Shown: positions 1 through 11,100, numbered from the stretch's first letter. The stretch is DNA of 64,000 nt from Echinarachnius parma (GCA_037951105.1 JBAMJV010004302.1:62001-126000), one strand, 5' to 3'. Translations and numbers: made by a program. Notes: generated from the sequence alone by a model not told the origin.

Positions 1-616
1 CAAAAGTAAATCACCTGTTCTGTAATTGTATTAATTAATCATAAGTAAATTAGTAGACTTTTTGTACAGGAGTAATATCACCCATAGAAAGTATCAAAGC
101 GAATCTAGCTCCCGTATGTCTGGATACCGACAACAGATATTCGGAATTGCTACAAGTTATGTTCGGCAACCAACCTCATGTTTGTGTGACTGGGGCTTTT
201 GTCTCATGGGGTAGCACAGGCTGCAGGGTATACAAGTAAGAACAAATTTGCATCAAAACTATGATATTTATACCTCAATATAATGATTCTGGGAAAAATA
301 CATTACAGGCCTGCACATTGGGAGGCATCAATCATTTATGACAAATTTAAATAACAAAGTGTGAAAGAGAACAGTAGAAAATATAACTTATTTTAATTTC
401 TGTATTTAACACGAGTACTCCTAGCTATGTAGACCAGCTGAAGAGTTGTTGGGGGACAGTCCTGAATGGGTTAATTTGATTGTATATATGGTGTGCTACA
501 TTGCATTCTTCTCCTCCATTGCACCTACATGTATTTAACCCTCTCAAGACCATTTCATTCTGGTCATCCTCCATCGACCTAAACCTGGGACCGATTTAGG
601 TCCAATCCAGGGTCCC
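1..616. other. Unassigned AT-rich sequence with mini-element remnant
   Basis: No coding frame of note. Around 425-473 lies a degraded end of a short dispersed family (ends in TCCTGAATGGGTTAA) that recurs near 13.5, 41.7 and 55.1 kb. The stretch 540-605 is C/T-rich and partly self-complementary. Nothing else can be supported. Confidence 0.4.
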
Positions 617-1008
617 TTATAAAAGTGAAACCAGTAAAGTGTCTAACTCCACGAAAATTACTTGGAGCTTCCACATTTCTCTTCTACCGTGTTGTTTGGC
701 TTATGGTAAGAGAAGAATAAAGTAGGGTTAGATTTTGTTAAATGCCCCTTTAGTATGACGATATCTATCATTGATAATCATTCAGCTCAATAGCGTTAAT
801 GAACGGTCATAAACCTCATACACGTTATACAGTAATTCGTTGTAAAAGCTGATGCAAATTTTCACTTTTTTAACCAGGAAAGCAGTGTTCCTTTTCAATG
901 AAACTTTCACACATCATTCGGACATATCTTATAATGATTTTGGTCTAGGATTGTAGTCTCAAATGTAATTTTTGGGCAATATCTGACACTTTACAGGTGC
1001 ACCTTTAA
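617..1008 (-). mobile_element. TTAA-type MITE, family B, copy 1
   Basis: Non-autonomous element. The right end reads TGACACTTTACAGGTGCACC followed by TTAA at 1005-1008. The left end is a diverged inverted copy with GTAAAGTGTC at about 634-643. Internal sequence (about 650-760) is the reverse complement of 50035-50150, including the stretch on 'taccataagc(t/c)aaacaac'. Duplicated TTAA is typical of piggyBac and Kolobok superfamilies; no transposase is present, so the superfamily is inferred. Confidence 0.7.
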
Positions 1009-1464
1009 TTTAAAGTAAAGTTTTGCAATATGTCAGCAGACACTCTTGGCACACTGTTATCATCATTCCCCTCATCAGGTCATCTGGGCACGTTTCAAAC
1101 CTGCACAATGTTTGTTTTGAACCAAATCTTTTTTGGGTGCTCTGCAACTTTTAGTGCAGATGTTGCCTAAATGTATTGAATATCCTAGAGCTTCTGAAGT
1201 ATAAACAATTAAACATGTCTGTTCCAAACCAAAGTTTTGGACAGATCCATAACTTTTAGCATAGGTGTAGATACATGCCCAGATAACAATGCTACGTTGG
1301 CCCAACGTAGTCTATAGTCGGCACCGTCGCGGTTGGCAAAACAACGTTGAGCCAACGTTGGCCTAAGGTAAATATGCAACCAAATTTTTGCAGTCGGAGA
1401 GCTGACGTTAAGACAACGTTACGCCAACGTTTTCTGTTGACTTTTGGCAAACTGGTCGGCAAAT

Positions 1465-3070
1465 GTACGTTGAAACAACGTTGGGTGATAGTTGGACGAA
1501 CAATCATAATTCTTTGGTCGAAAAACAAACGTTGGGCCAACGTTTCGCCTACTGCGACATTTTGTTGATGAGTGGCGTTGGATATTTGTTGGCTAGTTGA
1601 CGTCGTACCAACGTTTGGCAAACAACCACATGTCGACGGTGGGCAGGCTAACGTTTAACCAACGTTTCGCCTACTACGACACTGTGTCAATGACTTGCGT
1701 TGGATATTGGTTGGCTCGTTAACGTCAGACCAACGTTTAATACATAACCACATTTCGACGGTAGGATAGTCAACGTTCGGCCAACGTTTCGCCGACTACA
1801 ACGTTCTGTTAATGAGCGACGTTGGATATTGGTTGGCTAGCTGACGTCAAGCCAACCTTTAACAAACAACCACATTTCGACGGTGGGGAAGCCAACGTTA
1901 GACCAACGTTTCGCCGACTACAACATTTTGTAAATAAGCGACGTTGGATATTGGTTGGCTAGCTGACGTCAAACCAACCTTTAACAAACAACCACATTTC
2001 GACATCGGGCAAGCCAACGTTGGGCCAACGTTTCGCCTACTACAACATTCGGTCAATGAGCGACGTTGGAAATTGGTTGGCTAGCTGACGTCAAACCAAC
2101 CTTTAACAAACAACCATATTTCAACGGTAGGATAGTCAACGTTGGGCCAACGTTTCGCCGACAACAACATTCTGTAAATGAGCGACGTTGGATTTTGGTT
2201 GGCTAGCTGACGTCAAACCAACGTTTGACAAACAACCACATTTCAACAGAAGGCAAGCCAACGTTAGGCCAACGTTTGGCCTACGAAAATATTCGGTCAA
2301 TGAGCGACGTTGGAAATTGGTTGGCTAGCTGACGTCAAACCAACCTTTAACAAACAACCACATTTCGACGGTAGGCAAGCCAACGTTAGGCCAACGTTTC
2401 GCCTGCATAAACATTCTGTAAATGAGCGACGTTGGATATTGGTTGGCTAGCTGACGTTAAACCAACCTTTAACAAACAACAACATTTCGACGGTGGGCAA
2501 GTCAACGTTAGGCCAACGTTTCGCCTACTACAACATTCTGTAAATGAGCGACGTTGGATATTGGTTGGCTAGCTGACGTCAAACCAACCTTTAACAAACA
2601 ACCACATTTCGACATCGGGCAAGCCAACGTTGGGCCAACGTTTCGCCTACTACAACATTCTGTTAATGAGCGACGTTGGATATTGGTTGGCTAGCTGACG
2701 TCAAACCAACCTTTAACAAACAACCACATTTCGACGTCCGGCAAGCCAACGTTGGGCCAACGTTTCGCCTACTACAACATTCTGTTAATGAGCGACGTTG
2801 GATATTGGTTGGCTAGCTGACGTCAAACCAACCTTTAACAAACAACCACATTTTGACGGTGGGCCAGCCAACGTTAGGCCAACGTTTCGCCTACCTATTC
2901 GGTCAATGAGCGGCGTTGGATAGTGGTTGGCTAGTTGACGTCAAACCAACATTTGACAAACAACCACATTTCGACACTGTAGGCAAGCCAACGTTGGGCC
3001 ACCGTTTCACCTACTACAACATTTAATCAATGAGTGGTGTTGGAAATTGGTTGGCTAATTGACGTCAGAC
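1465..3070. repeat. 122-bp tandem repeat, about 13 units, CAACGTT-rich
   Basis: The marker TTGGCTAG recurs at a strict 122-bp step (about 1587, 1709, 1831, 1953, 2075, 2197, 2319, 2441, 2563, 2685, 2807); the last two steps are 118 and 124 bp. Each unit contains a GGCCAACGTT block and GACGTC. Open frames at 1292-1621 (-) and 1347-1568 (+) are by-products of stop-poor repeats, not genes. Confidence 0.93.
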
Positions 3071-3190
3071 TTCTTATTATACTTATTATTCATTATAACA
3101 TTTTCTCTCAATTTTACACTTTTTAAATCGAAATTATTCAAATTTACACATTGCCGTGTAATCGCTGGAATCGGTCTTTCAAACTCCTAA

Positions 3191-3768
3191 TTAAAGGCGT
3201 AGTTGAGTTTTGGTAGAGAGGGCGCTAGACTAATTTTTTTTGTGAGATAATGAAAAACTGAGTGTAAAATTTGAAAGAGCATACTAATTACTATCTAAAT
3301 AATACAATCATCTTTGTTTGATCAAAATCTGTTCAGAAACGGCTGAAATATCCATAAACGTAACATTTTGTAATAAAGCTGGGGCCCCCGGTTTATTAGA
3401 GAATTTTGAACCAGCCGTTAAAAATTCAAAAAAATGCTTCCTCTTTTCAAAAAGTTACAAAAAAGGTATGTTGATAGTTGTTGGTTATTTCTCTATCTAA
3501 TTCTATCTAATCACTATTTCAACAAAACATCACATGCACACTATTTTATTCAAAATGGTTGAAACCGATGAGTTTTTAGAAGGCGCCCTCTTACGTTTTA
3601 ACGGCTCTTTTTGAATGATAACATGGTCTTTTACTACGTCATTTGGAATTTTGTGTTCCTTTCTAGTTATAACTATTAGTTTGCAATGTAATGATGTAGG
3701 TTTTGGTTACTAAAATTCAGTTTCACCCAAACTGTACTCTCCTTACCAGAAATCAACTATCCCTTTAA
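3191..3768 (+). mobile_element. TTAA-type MITE, family A (AGGGATAGTTGAG ends), copy 1
   Basis: TTAA at 3191-3194 and 3765-3768 flank inverted ends: left AGGCGTAGTTGAGTTTTGGT, right (reverse complement) AGGGATAGTTGATTTCTGGT. About 570 bp, non-coding. Shares the interior with 4476-5053 and, inverted, 62605-63168, including the block on GAGATAATGAAAAACTGA. Kolobok- or piggyBac-like by its TTAA duplication; superfamily is inferred. Confidence 0.85.
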
Positions 3769-3832
3769 GTTCATAAATATACGCATAAGCTTTCGTGAAT
3801 AGTCTCCCGAGTACATTCATTACGGGCACTAC

Positions 3833-4110
3833 CCAGCAAACACAAAACTTTACAAAACGTTTTAATTAGGTCACGTATTCGTCTTTAATCAACGTTTACA
3901 AAACGTTTTTTTTTATTAGGTCACGTAGGTCTTCTTCCTTAATCAACGTTTAAAAAACGTTCTTAGAACGTTTCCAGCGTCCGACAGGCTATATGCTGGT
4001 ACTTGCAGTTGAAATCAAATACATGAAAGTTTTTTTTTTCTTTTTTCTAACGTTTAAACAACAATTTAAAAACGTCCATTTGGACGCAACACTGCAACAC
4101 AGCAACATTG
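3833..4110 (+). repeat. ACGTTT-rich dispersed repeat fragment
   Basis: Begins CCCAGCAAACACAAAACTTT and contains internal direct repeats of the form AATCAACGTTTAMAAAACG (3888 and 3942 regions), separated by 'attaggtcacgta'. Looks like one end of a dispersed element; no opposite end is visible. A run of T follows at 4028-4042. Confidence 0.5.
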
Positions 4111-4475
4111 TTCCCTACAATTAGTTCATGAAATTCGCATACATCCCACTCGGTGCTCGTGGTCAAGGCATATTTATCCGTTTTATCCGATTACATGTGG
4201 AGTTTCAAAATGATCTGTAGTGGAACCAGCGTTTTTCCTCATATTTTATACAAAAGATTTCCAAACCTACTGTATTATTTGCATTTGGGATTGTTTGCAG
4301 ATGATTCTAGCCAGTTTCGCACTTTTTAGAGAGGATTTACACATATATTTAAATGTAATGAGGTCAAATATTGGGATATTGACGCGTTATAGGTGTAAAG
4401 AAAATATATTAGACCGAATTCATATTGTCTATATAAAAATCGTTACCGAGAAAATAGTTTTTTGGTATCAAGGTA

Positions 4476-5053
4476 TTAAAGGATAGTTGCGTTGGGTTTT
4501 GGTATAGAGGGTGCTACATACAATATGTGTGTGATATAATCAAACACGGAGTACTGTATCAAATTTGAAAGAGCATACAATTGTAATGACAGAATAAACT
4601 ATAATTTGATCAAAATTGGTTCAGAAATGCCTGAGATATCCATTAACATAACATTTTAAAATTGTAGGGAACACAAAATATAACTTTGAACCGGCCGCTA
4701 ACAAATTAAAAAATTGCTTCTCCTTTTTAAAAAGGTACTATAGTAAAGATGTGTTTAAATAATCGTTGATTATCTCTCTATCTAATCACTATTTCAACAA
4801 ATCATGACATGCACAACATTTTATTTGTAAATGTTAAGACCAATAGGTTTTTAAAGAGCGTCCTCTTGAGTTTTAATGTCTCTTTTTTTAATGCTGAACA
4901 TGCTTTTTACTCAGTAATGTGTTGTGTTATTCCTTTCGAACATGGTGAAGTAAGTTATAACTGTTAGTTTGTAATGTAATGATGCAGGTTTTAGTTACCA
5001 AAACTCGGGTTAACCAATGCTGAACTCTCTTTACCAGAAGTGGACTGTACTTC
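4476..5053 (+). mobile_element. TTAA-type MITE, family A, copy 2 (diverged)
   Basis: TTAA at 4476-4479 is followed by AGGATAGTTGCGTTGGGTTT, then an interior collinear with copy 1 ('ttgaaagagcatac', 'tgatcaaaat', 'aatcactatttcaacaaa'). The right end is eroded: the expected terminus is now TGGACTGTACTTCA, and the TTAA is lost. More diverged than copy 1, so likely older. Confidence 0.8.
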
Positions 5054-5339
5054 ATTTGTAGTAATATAGATACGAATATGACGAACAAATGATTGAACCA
5101 CTGCTATATATTTCACTGGGAAATTGATTAACAAAATGCAAGATAGCTAAATCAAGACAGGTATAGGGAAACAGTCCATTTCATACATTGGGGGAGTAAT
5201 TTTAAATGAACCTCCATGCGACTTAAAATGTACAATGTCACGATACGGATTTCGTAAATTGTATAATATATTATATAATACTTAAAATATATTTTAATTA
5301 TGTGCTACCAACAATGTATGAAAACCTTTTTGGAACATT

Positions 5340-6215
5340 TTGGATTGTTGTAATATTATCGATAATATAATGTACATTATATACTTGTATTGTTTATAGT
5401 TGTTCAAGGGCTAGTTGTGACTAACATACTATGCAATGTCTGTCCTTTTTAATAAATGAGGGGAAATTGTGAAATATTGTACCTTACATGTATATTATGA
5501 TTTTGTTAAATTTGTAAATTGCTATCGGGGTTCATGATCGATTATAAACGATCATAATAGTGGACAGAAAAATTCCTATTTTTGCTATTATTTGAATTGA
5601 AAACAGTGTTATCATGTCTTTGTTTTCTATATAATTTGTTGTAATATTATCGATAATATAATGTGCGGTATACACTTGTATTGCTTATATATATAGTTGT
5701 TGAAGGGCTAGTTTTGAATAATATACTATGCAATATGTCTATCCTTTTTGATAAATGACGGGAAATATTGTACATTATATGATGCTGTTGCATTGGTAAA
5801 TTAATACAATTAAATTAAATGTTATTAACAAAATATTCGCGGTGCAAAGCCCCTCTGCACAGCCCCCTCTTTATTAACTTTGATACACCTATTAATTAGT
5901 AATTTATGATCGGTAAAGGTTCGTTCCGCAATCGATCCCAATGCGTCGTAAGTGGGCCGACAATGGGTGATTTCAAGTATGGTCTTTAAGGCCGGTGTTA
6001 GTGTTTATTACACACAAACGCCAGTTTGATAAACACTAACACCAGCCCTAAACACCATACTTGAAATCACCCATTGGGCCAACGCAGAATTGCTATCGGG
6101 GTTCATGATCGATTATAAACGATCATAATTTAGTGAACAGAAAAATTCCTATTTTTGCTATTATTTGTATTGAAAACAGTGTTATCATGTCCTTGTTTTT
6201 CTATATAATTTATAA
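5340..6215 (+). repeat. Duplicated ~120-bp blocks
   Basis: The block at 5346-5470 (ATTATCGATAATATAATGTA) is repeated at 5636-5760. The block at 5518-5636 (GCTATCGGGGTTCATGATCG) is repeated at 6091-6210. Both copies of the second block carry the near-palindrome ATGATCG-8nt-CGATCAT. The arrangement looks like a partial tandem duplication, with the 5961-6076 hairpin near the second junction. Confidence 0.8.
5961..6076. repeat. Long hairpin, ~48-bp arms, 20-nt loop
   Basis: Left arm 5961-6008 (begins CAATGGGTGATTTCAAGTAT) pairs with right arm 6029-6076 with only a few mismatches around 5983-5992; the loop is about 20 nt. Possible imperfect 8-bp flank match: TGGGCCGA at 5953-5960 versus TGGGCCAA overlapping the right end. 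A small foldback/MITE is the likeliest reading; a miRNA-like hairpin is the alternative. Confidence 0.75.
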
Positions 6216-6364
6216 AACTATAAATGACACCTGAATAATAGTCTTATGAATAATGATTCAAAGGCTGATTATTTTATAATCTACTCTCGGCAATTACTAA
6301 CTACAACAAATGTACATAGTATGTATGAGGATATATATACTAAGTCGATTGCATTAAATATTGT

Positions 6365-6437
6365 GAAGACGATAGGATAGGATAGGGTATGATACGTTTA
6401 GGATTAGGTTTAAGATATAGGATATATAGGACTTAGC
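6365..6437 (+). repeat. Degenerate GATAGG/TTAGG short repeat
   Basis: A run of 'gataggataggatagggta' followed by 'taggattaggtttaagatatagg'. Short degenerate simple repeat. Telomere-like only superficially. Confidence 0.6.
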
Positions 6438-6514
6438 GTTTGAATGATGGAAGGGTAGAATATGTAACACCATGCAAGCCTACTAATCTTTTTTTTTTTA
6501 AGTGTTCGTATTGT

Positions 6515-6974
6515 AGGTTGGCTCACGGTTGGCTCAAGGTTGGTTCAATGTTGGCCCAAGGTTGGCTAACAGTTGGCCCAAGGTTGGGTAAACGTTGGCC
6601 CGATGTCATAATTAGCCAACTGAAAGGTTGGGCAAGGGTTGGGAAAACGTTGGCCCAACACTTGTACGACGTTGGCTTGTTGGGTTGGGCCAACGAGGGC
6701 CCAGCGGCAAGAATGACGTGGGCAAAACGTCACGTTTTAACGTTGGCCCGACATTGACTTATATAGTCGTATTAACGTTGGGGTTTAGTCGGCTCAATGT
6801 TGGCTTGACGTCAGAAATAGCAAAATAAATGGTTGGGCAAACGTTGGCTCAACGTTGGCAATTGACGTTGGCGTATGGGGGTTGGGCCAACGAGGGCCCA
6901 GCGGCAAGAATGACGTGGGCTAGACGTCACGTTTTGACGTTGGCCCAACATGACCGCCTACATTGGGCCAACGA
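6515..6974. repeat. GTTGGC-rich array, right part of the candidate composite element
   Basis: Dense GTTGGC/GCCCAACG words. A ~197-bp unit is present twice: the block 'gggttgggccaacgagggc' plus 'agcggcaagaatgacgtggg' starts near 6682 and again near 6879. It resembles but is not identical to the 122-bp array. Open frames at 6440-6757 and 6628-6828 are repeat by-products. Confidence 0.8.
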
Positions 6975-7003
6975 TGGGCCAACGTAGCATTGTTATCTGG
7001 GTG

Positions 7004-7309
7004 GGGGTATTTTACAAAGATTCATAGTTGAGCTAACTATTATGGAAAGCCATTTGTTTATTTGTAAAATTGTTTGAGATCAGTTCTTTTAAAAGTCGTA
7101 CAGTTTGATTGAAATCAGTATTATTTGTTATTATCAAGGAGCCTTGAAGTTATTGATATAAATTATTATAGAGCACCAGTCGAGCTTCAAATACTTTTTT
7201 TTTTGTTGCTTTTGAATATGTTTTATTCCAAGGCTACAAATGGCTTTCCATAATTGTTAGGTCCAACTTTAGAGTTTAGTTAAACTTAGAATCGTTGTGA
7301 AACACCCCC
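7004..7309 (-). mobile_element. MITE, family 'GGGGGTGTTTCACAAAG', copy 1
   Basis: Inverted ends GGGGGTATTTTACAAAG (left) and the complement of GTTGTGAAACACCCCC (right), with inner inverted motif TATGGAAAGCC / GGCTTTCCATA. About 300 bp, non-coding. It abuts the end of the 27-bp inverted repeat at 7001. Related copies are at 13214-13509 and 32426-33482. Confidence 0.75.
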
Positions 7310-7437
7310 TTTGTCTGACAGTATCTGGAGGGAGATGGATGGAAAGCTTGAAAGGGTTTCATCTCTCATTGTCCATGTTCCTTTCATTACATAAGTCTAG
7401 ACTATTTCAAGCTAAACCCATTGTCTCCTTTAGATAC

Positions 7438-7494
7438 ATCCATTCCCATAGAGTCAATACATAATCTCTTAAGTTCTTTTTGGCAATGGGTTAA
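7438..7494 (+). mobile_element. Mini-element family C remnant
   Basis: Contains 'tccattcccatagagtcaat' and ends GGCAATGGGTTAAT, matching the right part of the ~80-bp TTAA mini-element family seen intact at 29562-29642. The left end is degraded. Confidence 0.55.
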
Positions 7495-7559
7495 TATGTA
7501 TATTTTCCCAACAGTCTGATAGCTTTAGGGGAAAGAGAATAATTGCTTTCCCCTGAGTA

Positions 7560-8114
7560 TTCGTTCTGTGACATTCCATCATCATTGACATTTGCTGTGA
7601 CACTTTTTACAGAGAAAATCAAGCTTTTTTTCTTACATTACATTCATGCGCATACATTTGTTTAAATATCTCTTTTCAAACAGGGGCAGAAATAAGTTTG
7701 AACCCTGGGAATGTCTGCCCTCCACATCCGCAATTTTGTGACACTTTTCCAACAAAACAAATCCAACTTGCTTTTCATCGCATGAGCTAAATATTTTGTA
7801 ATGTATGCTCTGTTGCTTGGCTCTGAGACTATAAACTTGCCCACCTCAATGAAAACTTGGTTAATTTTTTGGAGGAAACTACAAATAAAAAAACACAATC
7901 CAACTTTGTTGTCATTCACGAGCAGGCTTTCTGGCAATGACCTTGCTTATGGGACAAGAAGGTCAGTCCATCTGGGAAATATTGTCTTCCTCGATCACTA
8001 AATTTCTCCTGACACTGAAAAACAATCCTCTGAAATCGACAGCCAGGCAATGAACACTTGGCATGTTTTTTCAAATATATTCATCATTGAGAGATAAGTG
8101 GGTCCTTCTTAAGC
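7560..8114 (+). repeat. Degenerate ~200-bp tandem family, upstream block
   Basis: Contains 'catctgggaaatattgtctt', 'cacttggcatgttttttcaa' and 'tcattgagagataagtgggt', which recur in the same order at 11470-12690. The open frames here (7662-7937 -, 7801-8001 +) lie within this repeat and are not conserved between copies. Confidence 0.7.
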
Positions 8115-8525
8115 CTGCGTCACAAATCCAACGGTCCCCGGCTGAATTTATAGATTTCCAGAGAGTCGCCAAATTTCAAATTCGCCAGGGAGTCGAGCGT
8201 ATTCTTCGGTTTCAATCTACCCTGTCACATATTGGACGGGGCTCGGGAGAACCCTTTGAACATCAGTGTTCAGAAATCCGGCGCCCGTCAGTAAACAAAA
8301 GAAGTCAGGCGAAAATCACTGAATTGGGAGCAGGTTTCTGTGCCCTGCGAACGTCGGCCCACCCCTAAGAAACGCGGCGGTACCTGCATTGATTGAGCAG
8401 ACACCGGCCGTATTCCTGGCAAAAATGCCCTTATGAGCTTGCAGAGAAGTCGGGCGGGCTCCAATTTGGATATGTGACGGCCCCTTTAGGACCTCTGCTC
8501 TTCTGAATATTTATGTTTGACAGTG
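8115..8525. promoter_or_regulatory. GC/CpG-rich island, candidate conserved non-coding element
   Basis: About 400 bp with clearly higher GC and many CpGs than its surroundings (for example GGACGGGGCTCGGG, CCGGCGCCCGTC, ACGCGGCGG, GTCGGGCGGGCT). It is not tandemly repeated here and is not seen elsewhere in the window. A 101-codon open frame (8063-8368 +) spans part of it but matches no family I know. It could be an enhancer, a CpG island or an exon-poor promoter; function is inference only. Confidence 0.3.
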
Positions 8526-9936
8526 GCCAAGCTTAGGGGGAAGGGAAGATCTCAATATTAGCGGACAAAGTAACAATGTGCGCTACGAGAAAATGACACA
8601 AAATAAATATCAAACATCGCGTTAAAAATGAGAACACGCAAACAAACTAATTGCTGATAAAAACGAAACGAAACTTGTCTGGAAAAGGTAATTAAATAGT
8701 TCTTAATATTAGCGGACAAAGTAACAATGTGCGCTACAAGAAAATGACACAAAATAAATCTCAAACTTCACGTTTTATCATTGCAAAATAAGAAGACGCA
8801 ATCAAACTAATTGCTGATGAAAACGAAACGAAACTTGTCTGGAAAAGGTAATGAATAGATCTCAATATAAGCGGACAAAGTAACAATGTGCGCTACGAGA
8901 AAATGACACAAAATAAATCTCAAACATCGCGTTAAAAATAAGAACACGCAATCAAACTAATTGCTGATGAAAACGAAAATAAATTTGTCTGGAAAAGGTA
9001 ATTAAATAGATCTTAATATTAGCGGACAAAGTAACAATGTGCGCTACGAGAAAATGACACAAAATAAATCGCAAACATCGCGTTAAAAATAAGAACACGC
9101 AATCAAACTAATTGCTGATGAAAACGAAAAGAAATTTGTCTGGAAAAGGTAATTAAATAGATCGTAATATTAGCGGACAAAGTAACAATGTGCGCTACGA
9201 GAAAATGACACAAAATAAATCTCAAACTTCACGTTTTATCATTGCAAAATAAGAAGACGCAATCAAACTAATTGCTGATGAAAACGAAACGAAACTTGTC
9301 TGGAAAAGGTAATGAATATATCTCAATATAAGCGGACAAAGCAACAATGTGCGCTACGAGAAAATGACACAAAATAAATCTCAAACATCGCGTTAAAAAT
9401 AAGAACACGCAATCAAACTAATTGCTGATGAAAACTAAACGAAATTTGTCTGGAAAAGGTAATGAATAGATCTCATCAATATTAGCGGACAAAGTAACAA
9501 TGTGCGCTACGATAAAATGACACAAAATAAATCTCAAACATCGCGTTAAAAATAAGAACACGCAATCAAACTAATTGCTGATGAAAACGAAACGAAACTT
9601 GTCTGGAAAAGGTAATGAATAGATCTCAATATTAGCGGACAAAGTAACAATGTGCGCTACGAGAAAATGACACAAAATAAATATCAAACATCGCGTTAAA
9701 AATGAGAACACGCAAACAAACTAATTGCTGATGAAAACGAAACGAAACTTGTCTGGAAAAGGTAATGAATAGATCTCAATATTAGCGGACAAAGTAACAA
9801 TGTGCGCTACGAGAAAATGACACAAAATAAATATCAAACATCGCGTTAAAAATAAGAACACGCAATCAAACTAATTGCTGATAAAAACGAAACGAAACTT
9901 GTCTGGAAAAGGTAATGAATAGATCTCAATATGACA

Positions 9937-9974
9937 GTGTCATTTTCTCAATGTGCGCTACGAGAAAATGACAC
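9937..9974. repeat. Hairpin variant inside satellite monomer, copy 1
   Basis: The usual TAGCGGACAAAGTAAC stretch is replaced so that GTGTCATTTTCTC (9937-9949) is a perfect 13-bp inverted repeat of GAGAAAATGACAC (9962-9974), the native monomer sequence, with a 12-nt loop. Confidence 0.9.
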
Positions 9975-10981
9975 AACATAAATCTCAAACATCGCGTTAA
10001 AAATAAGAACACGCAATCAAACTAATTGCTGATGAAAACGAAACGAAACTTGTCTGGAAAAGGTAATGAATAGATCTCATTAGCGGACAAAGTAAAAATG
10101 TGCGCTACGAGAAAATGAAACAAAATAAATCTCAAACATCGCGTTAAAAATAAGAACACGCAAACAAACTAATTGCTGATGAAAACGAAACGAAACTTGT
10201 CTGGAAAAGGTAATGAATAGATCTTAATATTAGCGGACAAAGTAACAATGTGCGCTACGAGAAAATGACACAAAATAAATCTCAAACATCGTGTTAAAAA
10301 TAAGAACACGACAACAAACTAATTGCTGATGAAAACGAAACGAAACTTGTCTGGAAAAGGTAATGAATAGATCTTAATATTAGCGGACAAAGTAACAATG
10401 TGCGCTACGAGAAAATGACACAAATTAAATCTCAAACATCGCGTTAAAAATAAGAACACGCAATCAAACTAATTGCTGATGAAAACGAAACGAAAGTTGT
10501 CTGGAAAAGGTAATGAATAGATCTCAATATTAGCGGACAAAGTAACAATGTGCGCTACGAGAAAATGACACAAAATAAATCTCAAACATCGCGTTAAAAA
10601 TAAGAACACGCAATCAAACTAATTGCTGATGAAAACGAAACGAAACTTGTCTGGAAAAGGTAATGAATAGATCTTAATATTAGCGGACAAAGTAACAATG
10701 TGCGCTACGAGAAAATGACACAAAATAAATCTCAAACATCGCGTTTAAAATAAGAACACGCAATCAAACTAATTGCTGATGAAAACGAAACAAAACTTGT
10801 CTGGAAAAGGTAATGAATAGATCTCATTAGCGGACAAAGTAAAAATGTGCGCTACGAGAAAATGAAACAAAATAAATCTCAAACATCGCGTTAAAAATAA
10901 GAACACGCAATCAAACTAATTGCTGATGAAAACGAAACGAAACTTGTCTGGAAAAGGTAATGAATAGATCTCAATATGACA

Positions 10982-11019
10982 GTGTCATTTTCTCAATGTG
11001 CGCTACGAGAAAATGACAC
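10982..11019. repeat. Hairpin variant inside satellite monomer, copy 2
   Basis: The same replacement as at 9937-9974: GTGTCATTTTCTC at 10982-10994 pairs with GAGAAAATGACAC at 11007-11019. Both copies also share 'acaacataaatc' downstream, so they descend from one event. Confidence 0.9.
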
Positions 11020-11100
11020 AACATAAATCTCAAACATCGCGTTAAAAATAAGAACACGCAATCAAACTAATTGCTGATGAAAACGAAACGAAACTTGTCT

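Larger units (their letters stand above)
1278..7001. mobile_element. Candidate 5.7-kb composite element with perfect 27-bp terminal inverted repeat
   Basis: Positions 1278-1304 (starting CCCAGATAACAATGCTACG) are the exact reverse complement of 6975-7001. Both ends continue inward into sequence rich in CAACGTTGG-type motifs: a 122-bp tandem array on the left and a GTTGG array on the right. The interior carries other elements and no transposase-like frame. No convincing target-site duplication is visible (left flank ends ACATG, right flank begins TGGGGG). It could instead be two separate arrays whose ends are related. Confidence 0.5.
8549..11100. repeat. ~150-bp satellite array, 17 monomers
   Basis: The marker GCGGACAAAGTAACAATG (or its variant) falls near 8561, 8712, 8871, 9022, 9173, 9332, 9485, 9635, 9785, 9937v, 10083, 10233, 10383, 10533, 10683, 10830 and 10982v. 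The step is mostly 150-151 bp, with 159 bp for monomers 2 and 5. Monomers are near-identical, which implies recent amplification or homogenisation. The array stops abruptly mid-monomer at 11100 against a different array. Confidence 0.96.

Noticed and set aside
8063..8368. 101-codon frame over the CpG-rich island
   Set aside because: No recognisable domain; its start lies in a degenerate repeat. I kept the island as possible regulatory DNA, not as a gene.
8549..11100. CRISPR-like array
   Set aside because: The ~150-bp units are contiguous near-identical satellite monomers without unique spacers. The window is eukaryotic in character.
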